Source: Flavobacteriaceae bacterium (GTDB taxonomy: Bacteria > Bacteroidota > Bacteroidia > Flavobacteriales > Flavobacteriaceae). From it: 5,632 nt of DNA. Numbering within the stretch: the stretch's first letter is position 1; the number at the start of each line of letters is the position of its first letter. The notes beneath the pieces were generated by a model, which was not told the DNA's origin, did no database searches, and saw only the letters and a list, made by a program, of their open reading frames with translations. The stretch lies in assembly GCA_015488935.1 (NCBI GenBank), contig WFMU01000129.1, positions 1 through 5,632 of the forward strand. Direction: 5' to 3'. This document shows positions 1-5,632 of the stretch, piece after piece. The position numbers and the translations under genes are program-made.

Positions 1-1178
1 CAGCATATATAGTAACAGGATACAGAACAGCAGTAGGAAAAGCTCCTCGTGGCGTATTTAGATTTAAACGTCCAGATGAATTAGCTGCCGAAACCATTGA
101 ACATTTATTAAAAGACGTACCACAATTAGACAAAACAAGAATCGATGATGTTATTGTTGGTAATGCTATGCCAGAAGCAGAACAAGGATTAAACATCGGT
201 AGATTAATTTCATTAATGGGATTAAAAACAGACGATATTCCTGGTGTAACCGTAAATAGATATTGTGCATCTGGATTAGAAACCATTAGTATTGCCGTGG
301 CAAAAATTGAAAGTGGTATGGCAGATTGTATCATTGCTGGTGGTGTAGAAAGTATGAGCTACATTCCGATGGGTGGATATCGTGCCGTTCCAAATTACAA
401 AGCTGCAAAAGAAGGTCACGAAGACTATTATTGGGGAATGGGCTTAACCGCCGAAGCTGTAGCTCAAAAATACAATGTATCGCGTGAAGCACAAGATGAA
501 TTTTCGTTCAACTCGCACATGAAAGCTTTAAAAGCATTAGACAATGGTACCTTTAAAGAGGATATTGTTCCGATTGAAGTAGAACAAATTTTCTTAGATG
601 GCAATGGAAAAAAACAAACTAAAAAATATACCGTTTCGCAAGATGAAGGTCCACGTAGAGGAACAAGCAAAGAAGCTTTAGCTAGATTACGCCCTGTTTT
701 TGCAGCAGGTGGTAGTGTTACTGCTGGAAATTCATCACAAATGAGTGATGGTGCTTCTTTTGTAATGGTAATGAGTGAAGCAATGGTAAAAGAATTAAAT
801 ATAGAACCTATTGCTCGTATGATTTCGTATGCTCCTGCAGGTGTTGCACCAAGCCTTATGGGAATTGGACCTGTTGCCGCTGTACCAAAAGCTTTAAAAA
901 GAGCAGGTTTAAAAGTGCAAGATATTGACTTATTTGAATTAAATGAAGCCTTTGCATCACAATCATTAGCAGTAATTAACGAATTGGGATTAAATCCAGA
1001 TATCGTAAATGTAAATGGTGGAGCAATTGCACTTGGACATCCACTTGGTTGTACTGGCTCTAAATTATCGGTACAATTATTTAACGAAATGAGAAGACGT
1101 AAAAATAAATATGGTATTGTTACCATGTGTGTTGGTACTGGTCAAGGTGCAGCTGGAGTTTATGAGTTGCTTAAATAA
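1..1178 (+). CDS. fadA: 3-ketoacyl-CoA thiolase (acetyl-CoA C-acyltransferase), 5'-partial
   Basis: This is the last enzyme of the beta-oxidation cycle. It cleaves 3-ketoacyl-CoA with free CoA to give acetyl-CoA and a shortened acyl-CoA in the cytoplasm. The reading frame is open from base 3 (A-Y-I-V-T-G-Y-R-T-A-V-G-K), which aligns with residue 3-4 of typical thiolases. Only about three codons are missing, and the Met at 168 is internal, not the start. With 391 visible residues plus about 3, length is normal for the family. All catalytic elements are present: nucleophile Cys in N-R-Y-C-A-S-G (codon 264-266), N-E-A-F (Asn codon 942-944), G-H-P (His 1038-1040) and the second Cys in C-V-G-T-G (1128-1130). 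Leucine is mostly TTA. The TAA stop at 1176-1178 abuts a purine repeat and an inserted module that separates it from the acyl-CoA dehydrogenase gene. Degradative thiolase is favoured over biosynthetic acetoacetyl-CoA thiolase by the dehydrogenase neighbour; chain-length preference cannot be read from sequence. Confidence 0.95.
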   Translation, partial: AYIVTGYRTAVGKAPRGVFRFKRPDELAAETIEHLLKDVPQLDKTRIDDVIVGNAMPEAEQGLNIGRLISLMGLKTDDIPGVTVNRYCASGLETISIAVAKIESGMADCIIAGGVESMSYIPMGGYRAVPNYKAAKEGHEDYYWGMGLTAEAVAQKYNVSREAQDEFSFNSHMKALKALDNGTFKEDIVPIEVEQIFLDGNGKKQTKKYTVSQDEGPRRGTSKEALARLRPVFAAGGSVTAGNSSQMSDGASFVMVMSEAMVKELNIEPIARMISYAPAGVAPSLMGIGPVAAVPKALKRAGLKVQDIDLFELNEAFASQSLAVINELGLNPDIVNVNGGAIALGHPLGCTGSKLSVQLFNEMRRRKNKYGIVTMCVGTGQGAAGVYELLK

Positions 1179-1261
1179 GAGAAGAGAGAAGAGAGAAGAG
1201 AAAATAGAGAAGAGAGAAGAGAAAATAGAGAAGAGAGAAGATAATAAAGAAAAGAGAGTTT
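1178..1261 (+). repeat. Purine-rich heptamer tandem array
   Basis: Twelve consecutive 7-nt units fill the gap after the thiolase stop. Exact AGAGAAG copies lie at 1178, 1185, 1192, 1206, 1213, 1227 and 1234. AGAAAAT copies lie at 1199 and 1220. The last three units (1241, 1248, 1255) are degenerate. Two AGAGAAG plus one AGAAAAT form a higher-order 21-nt unit, present as two perfect copies (1185-1205, 1206-1226) and a third that matches over its first 15 nt (1227-1241). The array runs to the start codon of the four-helix-bundle gene. It probably arose by slippage or unequal exchange from the inverted-repeat arm of the module, since the right end carries just one inverted copy of the 21-nt unit. 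Confidence 0.9.
1179..1208 (+). repeat. Left inverted-repeat arm of the S23 module
   Basis: These 30 nt match the reverse complement of 1685-1714 at 28 positions. The mismatches are 1194/1699 (A opposite C) and 1181/1712, which would be a G-U pair in RNA. Because of the 21-nt periodicity, a second, shorter pairing register exists 21 nt further right (around 1206-1229). The arm starts at the base following the thiolase stop codon. Confidence 0.85.
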
Positions 1262-1628
1262 GGTGAAGAAAAGACATAATTATAAAAATCTTAAAATTTG
1301 GAAACTTGGTTTGGAAATTTGTAATGACATCTCTGATTTACTACAAAATTTTCCTAATCATGAAAAATACGATCTTAGTTCTCAAATGAATAGGTGTTCT
1401 ATTTCAATTCCTTCAAATATAGCTGAAGGTTCTGCTAGAACGGATAAATCTTTTTCTCACTTTATAGATATTTCACTTGGTTCTTCTTTTGAATTAGGCA
1501 CTCAACTTTTGGTTGCAAACCATAGAAAATATATTAATAATGAAACATTAGAAAATTCAGAAAACAAATTGGCAGAATTTCAAAGAATGACAATGGGTTT
1601 TCAAAATAGTTTAAAAAATAAAAATTAA
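1260..1628 (+). CDS. Four-helix-bundle protein, S23 / 23S rRNA-intervening-sequence protein family
   Basis: The product is a small helical protein of about 122 residues, the usual family size. Family hallmarks are the N-terminal N-Y-K-N-L-K-I-W, the central S-I-P-S-N-I-A-E-G-S-A-R (residues 49-60) and L-G-S-S-F-E-L-G-T-Q-L (73-83). These correspond to the family's typical NIAEG and GSxxELxTQL segments. Members form four-helix-bundle oligomers; biochemical function is unknown and I assign none. There is no ATG start. The frame is open only after a TAA at 1245-1247, leaving TTG at 1260 or GTG at 1263; family alignment fits either, and GTG giving M-K-K-R-H-N-Y is plausible. The start lies in the degenerate end of the heptamer array. 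Leucine codons include five CTT of 13, unlike the flanking genes. It is transcribed with the fad genes if no internal promoter exists. No frameshift or truncation is visible, so the gene appears intact. Confidence 0.88.
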   Translation: MVKKRHNYKNLKIWKLGLEICNDISDLLQNFPNHEKYDLSSQMNRCSISIPSNIAEGSARTDKSFSHFIDISLGSSFELGTQLLVANHRKYINNETLENSENKLAEFQRMTMGFQNSLKNKN

Positions 1629-1684
1629 CCATAAAAGAAAAGAAGACACCGTTTAGAAAATAATGGCAAAAATAGTAAGCCAAA

Positions 1685-1714
1685 TCTATTTTCTCTTCCC
1701 TCTTCTCTCTTTTC
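1685..1714 (+). repeat. Right inverted-repeat arm of the S23 module
   Basis: This pyrimidine-rich stretch is the reverse complement of 1179-1208 at 28 of 30 positions. Within it, 1688-1708 read on the opposite strand equals the 21-nt unit of the left array at 20 of 21 positions (one A-to-G change). It ends 13 nt before the acyl-CoA dehydrogenase ATG, so pairing in mRNA would place a long duplex at the edge of that gene's ribosome-binding region. Confidence 0.85.
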
Positions 1715-1727
1715 AAATTAAAACAAA

Positions 1728-3536
1728 ATGAGCGACAATAAAGATTTACTAAGAGGAGGACAATTTCTTGTAAAAGCAATAGATTGTGAAGATATATTCA
1801 CTCCCGAAGATTTTAACGAAGATCAAAAAATGATGAAAGACTCTGTAAAAGAGTTTGTAGATCGTGAAATCTGGCCAAACAAAGCTAGATTTGAGAAAAA
1901 AGATTATGCATTAACAGAATCTTGTATGCGTAAAGCTGGTGAAATGGGCTTTTTAAGCATTTCGGTTCCTGAAGCTTATGAAGGAATGGGACTTGGCTTT
2001 GTGGATACTGTATTGGTTTGCGATTATATTTCTGGTGCTACAGGTTCGTTTAGTACGGCTTTTGGTGCACATACTGGTATTGGAACCATGCCAATTACAT
2101 TATATGGTACCGAAGAACAAAAAAAGAAATATGTTCCTAAACTAGCGAGTGGCGAATGGTTTGGTTCTTACTGTTTAACAGAACCAAGTGCTGGTAGTGA
2201 TGCCAATTCTGGTAAAACAAAAGCTGTTTTATCTGACGATGGTAAATATTATAGTATTACTGGACAAAAAATGTGGATTTCAAATGCTGGTTTTTGTAAT
2301 TTAATGATTGTCTTTGCTCGTATCGAAGATGACAAATACATTACAGGTTTTATTGTAGAATACGATAAAGAAAATCCAAATGGAATTACTTTAGGTGAAG
2401 AAGAACACAAATTAGGTATTCGTGCTTCTTCTACAAGACAAGTTTTCTTTAACGAAACAAAAGTTCCTGTAGAAAATATGTTATCTACTAGAGGAAATGG
2501 TTTTAAAATAGCCATGAACTCTCTTAATGTTGGTCGTATAAAATTAGCTGCTGCTTGTTTAGATGCACAACGTAGAGTAATTACAGAGTCTGTAAAATAT
2601 GCAACAGAGCGTGTACAATTTAAAACACCTATTGCAGAATTTGGAGCAATAAAACAAAAAATTGCTGAAATAGCTACCAATTGTTGGGTTGGGGAATCTG
2701 CAACATATAGAGCTGCAAAAAATATAGAAGACCGTATTGAATTACGTAAAAATAACGGTAAAGATACACATCAAGAAGCAGAATTAAAAGGTGTAGAAGA
2801 ATACGCCATTGAATGCTCTATCTTAAAAGTTGCTGTTTCTGAACATGCGCAAAAATGTACCGACGAAGGTATTCAAATTTTTGGAGGTATGGGATTCTCT
2901 GAAGAAACTCCTATCGAATCTGCTTGGAGAGACGCTCGTATTGCTAGAATTTATGAAGGTACTAACGAAATTAACCGAATGTTAAGCATTGGAATGTTAA
3001 TTAAAAAAGCAATGAAAGGTCATGTAGATGTACTAACACCTGCTACTGCTGTTGCAAACGAATTAACAAGCATTCCATCTTTTGATATGCCAGATTACTC
3101 TGCTTTATTTTCAGAAGAAAAAAATATTATTGCAAACCTTAAGAAATTATTTTTAATGGTTGCTGGTGCCATTTTACAAAAATATGGTAAAGAAGTAGAT
3201 AAACACCAACAATTAATGATGGCTTGTTCGGATATTTTAATCCAAATATACATGTCTGAATCTGCTATTTTAAGAGCTGAAAAATTAGCCAAAAAAGAAG
3301 GCGAAGAAAACGTTAAAGAACAAATAGCAATGGCAAAATTAAATTTATTCCATGCTATTGATGTTATTGAAACTGCTGGTAAACATTCTATTATATCGTT
3401 TGCCGAAGGTGATGAACAACGTATGATGCTTATGGGATTAAAACGATACCTAAAATATACAAATATGCCAAATATTGTAGAACTTAGAAATATTATTGCA
3501 GACAAAATTACTTCAGAAAACAAATACTGTTTCTAG
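1728..3536 (+). CDS. fadE: Acyl-CoA dehydrogenase, long C-terminally extended FadE type
   Basis: This FAD enzyme catalyses the first step of beta-oxidation, oxidising acyl-CoA to trans-2-enoyl-CoA. At 602 residues it is longer than the roughly 380-residue short/medium-chain enzymes. Its layout resembles VLCAD/ACAD9 and Bacillus FadE: helical N domain (about 25-140), beta middle domain with Y-C-L-T-E-P-S-A-G-S-D (148-158), helical C domain (about 255-425) and an extra C-terminal helical region (about 430-602). The second signature, Q-I-F-G-G-M-G-F (383-390), is followed by I-Y-E-G-T-N-E-I; Glu410 is the expected catalytic base, as in VLCAD. A charged insert near 340-360 precedes E-E-Y-A-I-E-C-S, also seen in long FadE proteins. 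The ATG at 1728 follows an A-rich leader without Shine-Dalgarno, normal for Bacteroidota. The gene ends with tandem stops TAG-TAA and then a terminator. Long-chain substrates are inferred from architecture only. Confidence 0.93.
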   Translation: MSDNKDLLRGGQFLVKAIDCEDIFTPEDFNEDQKMMKDSVKEFVDREIWPNKARFEKKDYALTESCMRKAGEMGFLSISVPEAYEGMGLGFVDTVLVCDYISGATGSFSTAFGAHTGIGTMPITLYGTEEQKKKYVPKLASGEWFGSYCLTEPSAGSDANSGKTKAVLSDDGKYYSITGQKMWISNAGFCNLMIVFARIEDDKYITGFIVEYDKENPNGITLGEEEHKLGIRASSTRQVFFNETKVPVENMLSTRGNGFKIAMNSLNVGRIKLAAACLDAQRRVITESVKYATERVQFKTPIAEFGAIKQKIAEIATNCWVGESATYRAAKNIEDRIELRKNNGKDTHQEAELKGVEEYAIECSILKVAVSEHAQKCTDEGIQIFGGMGFSEETPIESAWRDARIARIYEGTNEINRMLSIGMLIKKAMKGHVDVLTPATAVANELTSIPSFDMPDYSALFSEEKNIIANLKKLFLMVAGAILQKYGKEVDKHQQLMMACSDILIQIYMSESAILRAEKLAKKEGEENVKEQIAMAKLNLFHAIDVIETAGKHSIISFAEGDEQRMMLMGLKRYLKYTNMPNIVELRNIIADKITSENKYCF

Positions 3537-3578
3537 TAATAATTTAAAAAAATCGACTTATTATTAATTGGTTGAAAC

Positions 3579-3596
3579 ATCAACATTATTGTTGAT
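3579..3596 (+). other. Small hairpin downstream of fadE
   Basis: ATCAACA (3579-3585) and TGTTGAT (3590-3596) are perfect complements around a TTAT loop. The 7-bp stem lies about 40 nt after the fadE stop and 18 nt before the stronger terminator. There is no T-tract behind it, so it is not a canonical terminator. It may stabilise the mRNA 3' end or be chance in AT-rich DNA. Confidence 0.4.
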
Positions 3597-3613
3597 TATT
3601 ACTAAGTTGTTTT

Positions 3614-3651
3614 GAAAACCACTTTCTATTTTTAGAAGTGGTTTTCTCTTT
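3614..3651 (+). terminator. Rho-independent terminator of the fad operon
   Basis: The 11-bp perfect stem GAAAACCACTT (3614-3624) / AAGTGGTTTTC (3636-3646) surrounds an 11-nt loop and is followed by the pyrimidine tail TCTTT. It lies 78 nt beyond the fadE stop. The sequence on its left is not T-rich on the opposite strand, so it probably works only for rightward transcription. It faces the leftward terminator at 3681-3708. Confidence 0.8.
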
Positions 3652-3680
3652 ATACCAGTTGTATTATTCTTTGTTTTACG

Positions 3681-3708
3681 AAAAAAAGAGGATGCTCACG
3701 ATCCTCTT
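3681..3708 (-). terminator. Rho-independent terminator of the comM / small-ORF unit
   Basis: Read on the - strand, an 8-bp stem (AAGAGGAT at 3708-3701 pairing with ATCCTCTT at 3693-3686) with a 7-nt loop leads into seven T (3687-3681). It starts five bases after the stop codon of the 72-residue protein. This is a classic intrinsic terminator and supports that ORF being a real, expressed gene. Confidence 0.82.
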
Positions 3709-3713
3709 AGCTG

Positions 3714-3932
3714 TTATGATTGAGAAAATAAACTTAATGCAAATGCAATTAAATTAGAAATTACCATCATAATCCATTCTTTTAAAGTTTTACTTTTAAT
3801 AGTATCACTATCTGAAAGAATGAGTAATTTTTTCACCCATTTACGGAATGCTTTCGTTTCCGATTTTGTGAGACGAGTGTCATCTAAACCCATTAAAATT
3901 GAATCTAACAGGACTTTTTGACGTTTAGTCAT
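3714..3932 (-). CDS. Small hypothetical protein with C-terminal membrane-type segment
   Basis: I do not recognise a family for this 72-residue protein. Its first two thirds are charged and probably helical, with lysines and arginines spread through residues 3-52 (for example K-A-F-R-K-W-V-K-K at 27-35). The end is a hydrophobic stretch W-I-M-M-V-I-S-N-L-I-A-F-A-L-S-L-F (53-69), which could be a single tail-anchored membrane helix with a basic cytoplasmic side. The ATG at 3932-3930 is the only upstream start used; the TAA is at 3716-3714. It lies 85 bp downstream of comM on the same strand, with no terminator of its own in that gap. A strong intrinsic terminator follows within five bases, so co-transcription with comM is likely. 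Reality of the gene rests on this context and sensible composition; a link to competence would be speculation. Confidence 0.7.
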   Translation of the reverse strand: MTKRQKVLLDSILMGLDDTRLTKSETKAFRKWVKKLLILSDSDTIKSKTLKEWIMMVISNLIAFALSLFSQS

Positions 3933-4017
3933 ACGATAAAGTTAAGGTTGTTTCCTTTAACAGCTAAATTAAAAAATATTACTGAAATAAAAAATATTTA
4001 ATTACAAAACTTCTTAT

Positions 4018-5556
4018 TTATCCCAACCATCCTTCTCTATCCAAACTACGATATTGTATCGCTTCGGTAATATGATGCGATTGGATGTGCTCTAGTTCGT
4101 CTAAATCTGCAATTGTTCTCGATACTTTTAATATTCTATCGTACGCTCTTGCGGATAAATTTAATCGCTCCATTGCTGTTTTTAACAAATCTAAAGACTT
4201 TTTATCTAATTTACAATATTCTCTGATTTGTTTTACATTCATTTGTGCATTATAATGGATGATTTCATTTTCTTTAAACCGCTCTGTTTGTATTAATCTT
4301 CCTTTGGTAACTCGCTTTCTAATTTCTGCACTTGCTTCTCCTCTACGTGCTTCGCTTAATTTTTCGAATGGTACTGGTTGTACTTCAATATGAATATCAA
4401 TTCTATCGAGTAAAGGTCCTGAAATTTTTGCTAAATAGCGTTGCATTTCTTGTGGTGATGATGCTAATGGATTATCCGAATCTACAAAGTAGCCACTCGG
4501 ACTTGGATTCATACTTGCAACCAACATAAAACTACTTGGATAAGTAACGGTAAATCGTGCTCTAGAAATGGTTACTTCTCTATCTTCTAATGGTTGTCGC
4601 ATTACTTCTAAAACGGTACGTTTAAATTCTGGTAACTCGTCTAAAAATAGTACGCCATTATGTGATAAGGATATTTCTCCAGGTTGTGGATATGCTCCTC
4701 CTCCAACTAATGCAACATCTGAAATAGTGTGGTGTGGCGAACGAAATGGACGTTGTGTCATTAAGCCCGAATTTGCTTTTATACGCCCAACCACAGAATG
4801 TATTTTTGTGGTTTCTAATGCTTCGCGTAAAGACATTGGTGGCAATATGGTTGGAAGTCGCTTTGCCAACATGGTCTTTCCAGAACCTGGTGGTCCAATA
4901 AGTATGATATTATGTCCGCCTGTTGCTGCAATTTCCATACATCTTTTTATAGATTCTTGTCCTTTTACATCGGCAAAATCAAATTCTGGATGTTCTAAAT
5001 TATCATAAAACTCTTTTTCAGTATCAATCTTCAATGGCTCTAGCGCAGAATTTCCTTCAAAAAAATCAATAATTTCTTTGATATTTTCTAATGGATACAC
5101 ATCTAAGCCTGTAACAATTGCTGCTTCTTTGGCATTTTGTGCTGGTAAGAAAAAACCTTTAAAACCTTCATCTTTTGCTTTTATGGCTATTGGCAAAGCT
5201 CCTTTTATTGGTTGTAAACTTCCGTCTAGCGATAATTCTCCCATGATTACAAAATCTGCAATATTTGTAGCTTTAATTTGGTGCGATGCTGCTAAAATTC
5301 CCATGGCAATGGTTAAATCGTAGGCAGAGCCTTCTTTACGCATATCGGCAGGAGCCATATTAATTGTGATTTTTTTTCCAGGTAATTTATAGCCATTATT
5401 TTTTAATGCGGCAGAAATTCGATAGGAACTTTCTTTGATAGCATTATCTGGCAATCCTACCAAGTGATAGGCAATACCTCTATCCATATTTACTTCGATA
5501 GTAATTGTAGTTGCTTCTACTCCAAAAACAGCGGAACCATAGACTTTTATTAACAT
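4018..5556 (-). CDS. comM: ComM / YifB-family Mg-chelatase-like AAA+ ATPase
   Basis: ComM homologues are cytoplasmic hexameric AAA+ motors. In Vibrio cholerae ComM promotes branch migration during natural transformation; the gene is also widespread in species not known to be competent. The protein is complete at 512 residues and begins M-L-I-K-V-Y-G-S-A-V, the conserved start. Domains in order are an N-terminal ChlI/Lon-like domain (about 1-170, with G-L-P-D-N-A-I-K-E-S and G-E-L-S-L-D-G), the AAA+ core (about 190-395) and the Mg-chelatase C-terminal domain (about 400-508). The core shows Walker A G-P-P-G-S-G-K-T (221-228), R-P-F-R-S-P-H-H-T (269-277), Walker B G-V-L-F-L-D-E (301-307) and S-G-P-L-L-D-R-I-D (379-387) with the likely arginine finger Arg385. 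Sensor-2 region L-S-A-R-A-Y-D-R is at 467-474. The loop after Asn350 reads P-S-P-S-G, replacing the Cys-Pro-Cys seen in most homologues. The leader is A/T-rich, with no clear promoter. Confidence 0.95.
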   Translation of the reverse strand: MLIKVYGSAVFGVEATTITIEVNMDRGIAYHLVGLPDNAIKESSYRISAALKNNGYKLPGKKITINMAPADMRKEGSAYDLTIAMGILAASHQIKATNIADFVIMGELSLDGSLQPIKGALPIAIKAKDEGFKGFFLPAQNAKEAAIVTGLDVYPLENIKEIIDFFEGNSALEPLKIDTEKEFYDNLEHPEFDFADVKGQESIKRCMEIAATGGHNIILIGPPGSGKTMLAKRLPTILPPMSLREALETTKIHSVVGRIKANSGLMTQRPFRSPHHTISDVALVGGGAYPQPGEISLSHNGVLFLDELPEFKRTVLEVMRQPLEDREVTISRARFTVTYPSSFMLVASMNPSPSGYFVDSDNPLASSPQEMQRYLAKISGPLLDRIDIHIEVQPVPFEKLSEARRGEASAEIRKRVTKGRLIQTERFKENEIIHYNAQMNVKQIREYCKLDKKSLDLLKTAMERLNLSARAYDRILKVSRTIADLDELEHIQSHHITEAIQYRSLDREGWLG

Positions 5557-5573
5557 AGCTTTTTTTTGATAAA

Positions 5574-5600
5574 GATATAGAATATTATATTTTCTGTATC
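5574..5600 (-). promoter_or_regulatory. Imperfect palindrome upstream of comM
   Basis: A 27-nt imperfect palindrome is centred at 5587, with 10 of 13 opposing pairs complementary. Its ends on the - strand are GATACAG and CTATATC. It lies 17 nt upstream of the comM ATG, within the only upstream non-coding DNA in view, so it could be an operator or a 5'-leader hairpin. The surrounding sequence is nearly pure A/T, which makes chance symmetry a serious alternative. I could not place a convincing Bacteroidota -33/-7 promoter (TTG, TAnnTTTG); TATCTTTA close to the gene is the nearest -7-like match, without a matching -33. Confidence 0.2.
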
Positions 5601-5632
5601 TATTTTTTTGATTTTTTTTATTTTGAATACTC

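Larger units (their letters stand above)
1179..1714 (+). mobile_element. Candidate intervening-sequence-like module: inverted repeats flanking a four-helix-bundle (S23) gene
   Basis: The module is defined by inverted arms 1179-1208 and 1685-1714 enclosing one gene. It begins right after the thiolase stop codon and ends 13 nt before the acyl-CoA dehydrogenase ATG, so its removal restores compact operon spacing. S23-family genes are known from intervening sequences inside 23S rRNA genes (for example in Leptospira and Coxiella), where paired ends form a stem. Here the same protein family sits with paired ends between two protein genes. There is no transposase or recombinase and no convincing target-site duplication: AAAT occurs at 1173-1176 and 1715-1718, which means little in DNA this AT-rich. 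Leucine codon use inside (5 of 13 are CTT) differs from the TTA-dominated neighbours, in line with a separate origin. Mobility is inferred, not shown. Confidence 0.5.

Noticed and set aside
168..170. ATG at 168 as start of the thiolase
   Set aside because: The open frame continues upstream to the window edge with conserved thiolase sequence, so this Met is internal.
464..1126. 220-residue minus-strand ORF
   Set aside because: Lies entirely inside the thiolase gene on the opposite strand; no family features.
1178..1261. CRISPR array
   Set aside because: Units are 7 nt and contiguous with no spacers; this is a simple tandem repeat.
1077..1277. 66-residue minus-strand ORF rich in Leu/Phe/Ser resembling a membrane protein
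   Set aside because: Its hydrophobic repeats are simply the reverse translation of the purine heptamer array, and it overlaps the end of fadA.
1669..1692. Hairpin AAAATAG / CTATTTT downstream of the S23 gene as its terminator
   Set aside because: Seven-bp A/T-rich stem with no clean T-tract behind it, and it competes with the stronger pairing of the right arm with the left arm.
1173..1718. AAAT on both sides of the module as a target-site duplication
   Set aside because: Four A/T bases in an A/T-rich region, and the left copy is two bases away from the repeat end; not convincing.
2249..2680. 143-residue minus-strand ORF inside fadE, and a similar one at 3095-3523
   Set aside because: Both are antisense shadows of a well-supported acyl-CoA dehydrogenase with intact motifs.
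3974..3999. AAATATT / AATATTT inverted repeat between comM and the small ORF as a terminator
   Set aside because: Pure A/T stem with a 12-nt loop is too weak; such symmetry is expected by chance here.
4332..5323. Three plus-strand ORFs opposite comM (65, 146 and 81 residues)
   Set aside because: They overlap the complete ComM reading frame and show no recognisable domain.

Overview
The window is AT-rich DNA from a member of the Bacteroidota, most likely the family Flavobacteriaceae. This rests on the protein sequences (a flavobacterial-type thiolase and acyl-CoA dehydrogenase, and a ComM with a Cys-free Ser-Pro-Ser loop), on A-rich leaders without clear Shine-Dalgarno sequences, and on TTA-dominated leucine codons. 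I cannot name a genus.

The left half (1-3652, + strand) is a fatty acid beta-oxidation operon. It holds a 3-ketoacyl-CoA thiolase (fadA, missing only its first few codons at the window edge) and a 602-residue acyl-CoA dehydrogenase of the long, C-terminally extended FadE type. A rho-independent terminator follows. The order thiolase then dehydrogenase matches the known Bacillus subtilis fadN-fadA-fadE operon, so a fused enoyl-CoA hydratase/3-hydroxyacyl-CoA dehydrogenase is the expected gene just upstream of the window.

Between these two genes sits the most unusual item: a roughly 536-bp module (1179-1714) encoding a four-helix-bundle protein of the S23 / 23S rRNA-intervening-sequence family. 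It is bounded by near-perfect inverted repeats (28 of 30 positions) made of a purine-rich heptamer. The left arm is expanded into an array of about 12 heptamers; the right arm is one inverted 21-nt unit. Removing the module would leave the thiolase stop codon 13 nt from the dehydrogenase ATG, which is ordinary tight operon spacing. The arrangement looks like an intervening-sequence-type element lodged in an mRNA operon rather than in a 23S rRNA gene.

The right half (3681-5632) runs on the - strand and converges on the fad operon. It holds comM (YifB-family AAA+ Mg-chelatase-like ATPase, complete at 512 residues), then a 72-residue hypothetical protein with a C-terminal membrane-type segment, then a hairpin plus seven T that terminates the pair. 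The ComM lacks the four cysteines usual in the family. The 177-bp convergent gap (3537-3713) holds the two opposed terminators and one additional small hairpin. No tRNA, rRNA, CRISPR array, transposase or integrase was seen.
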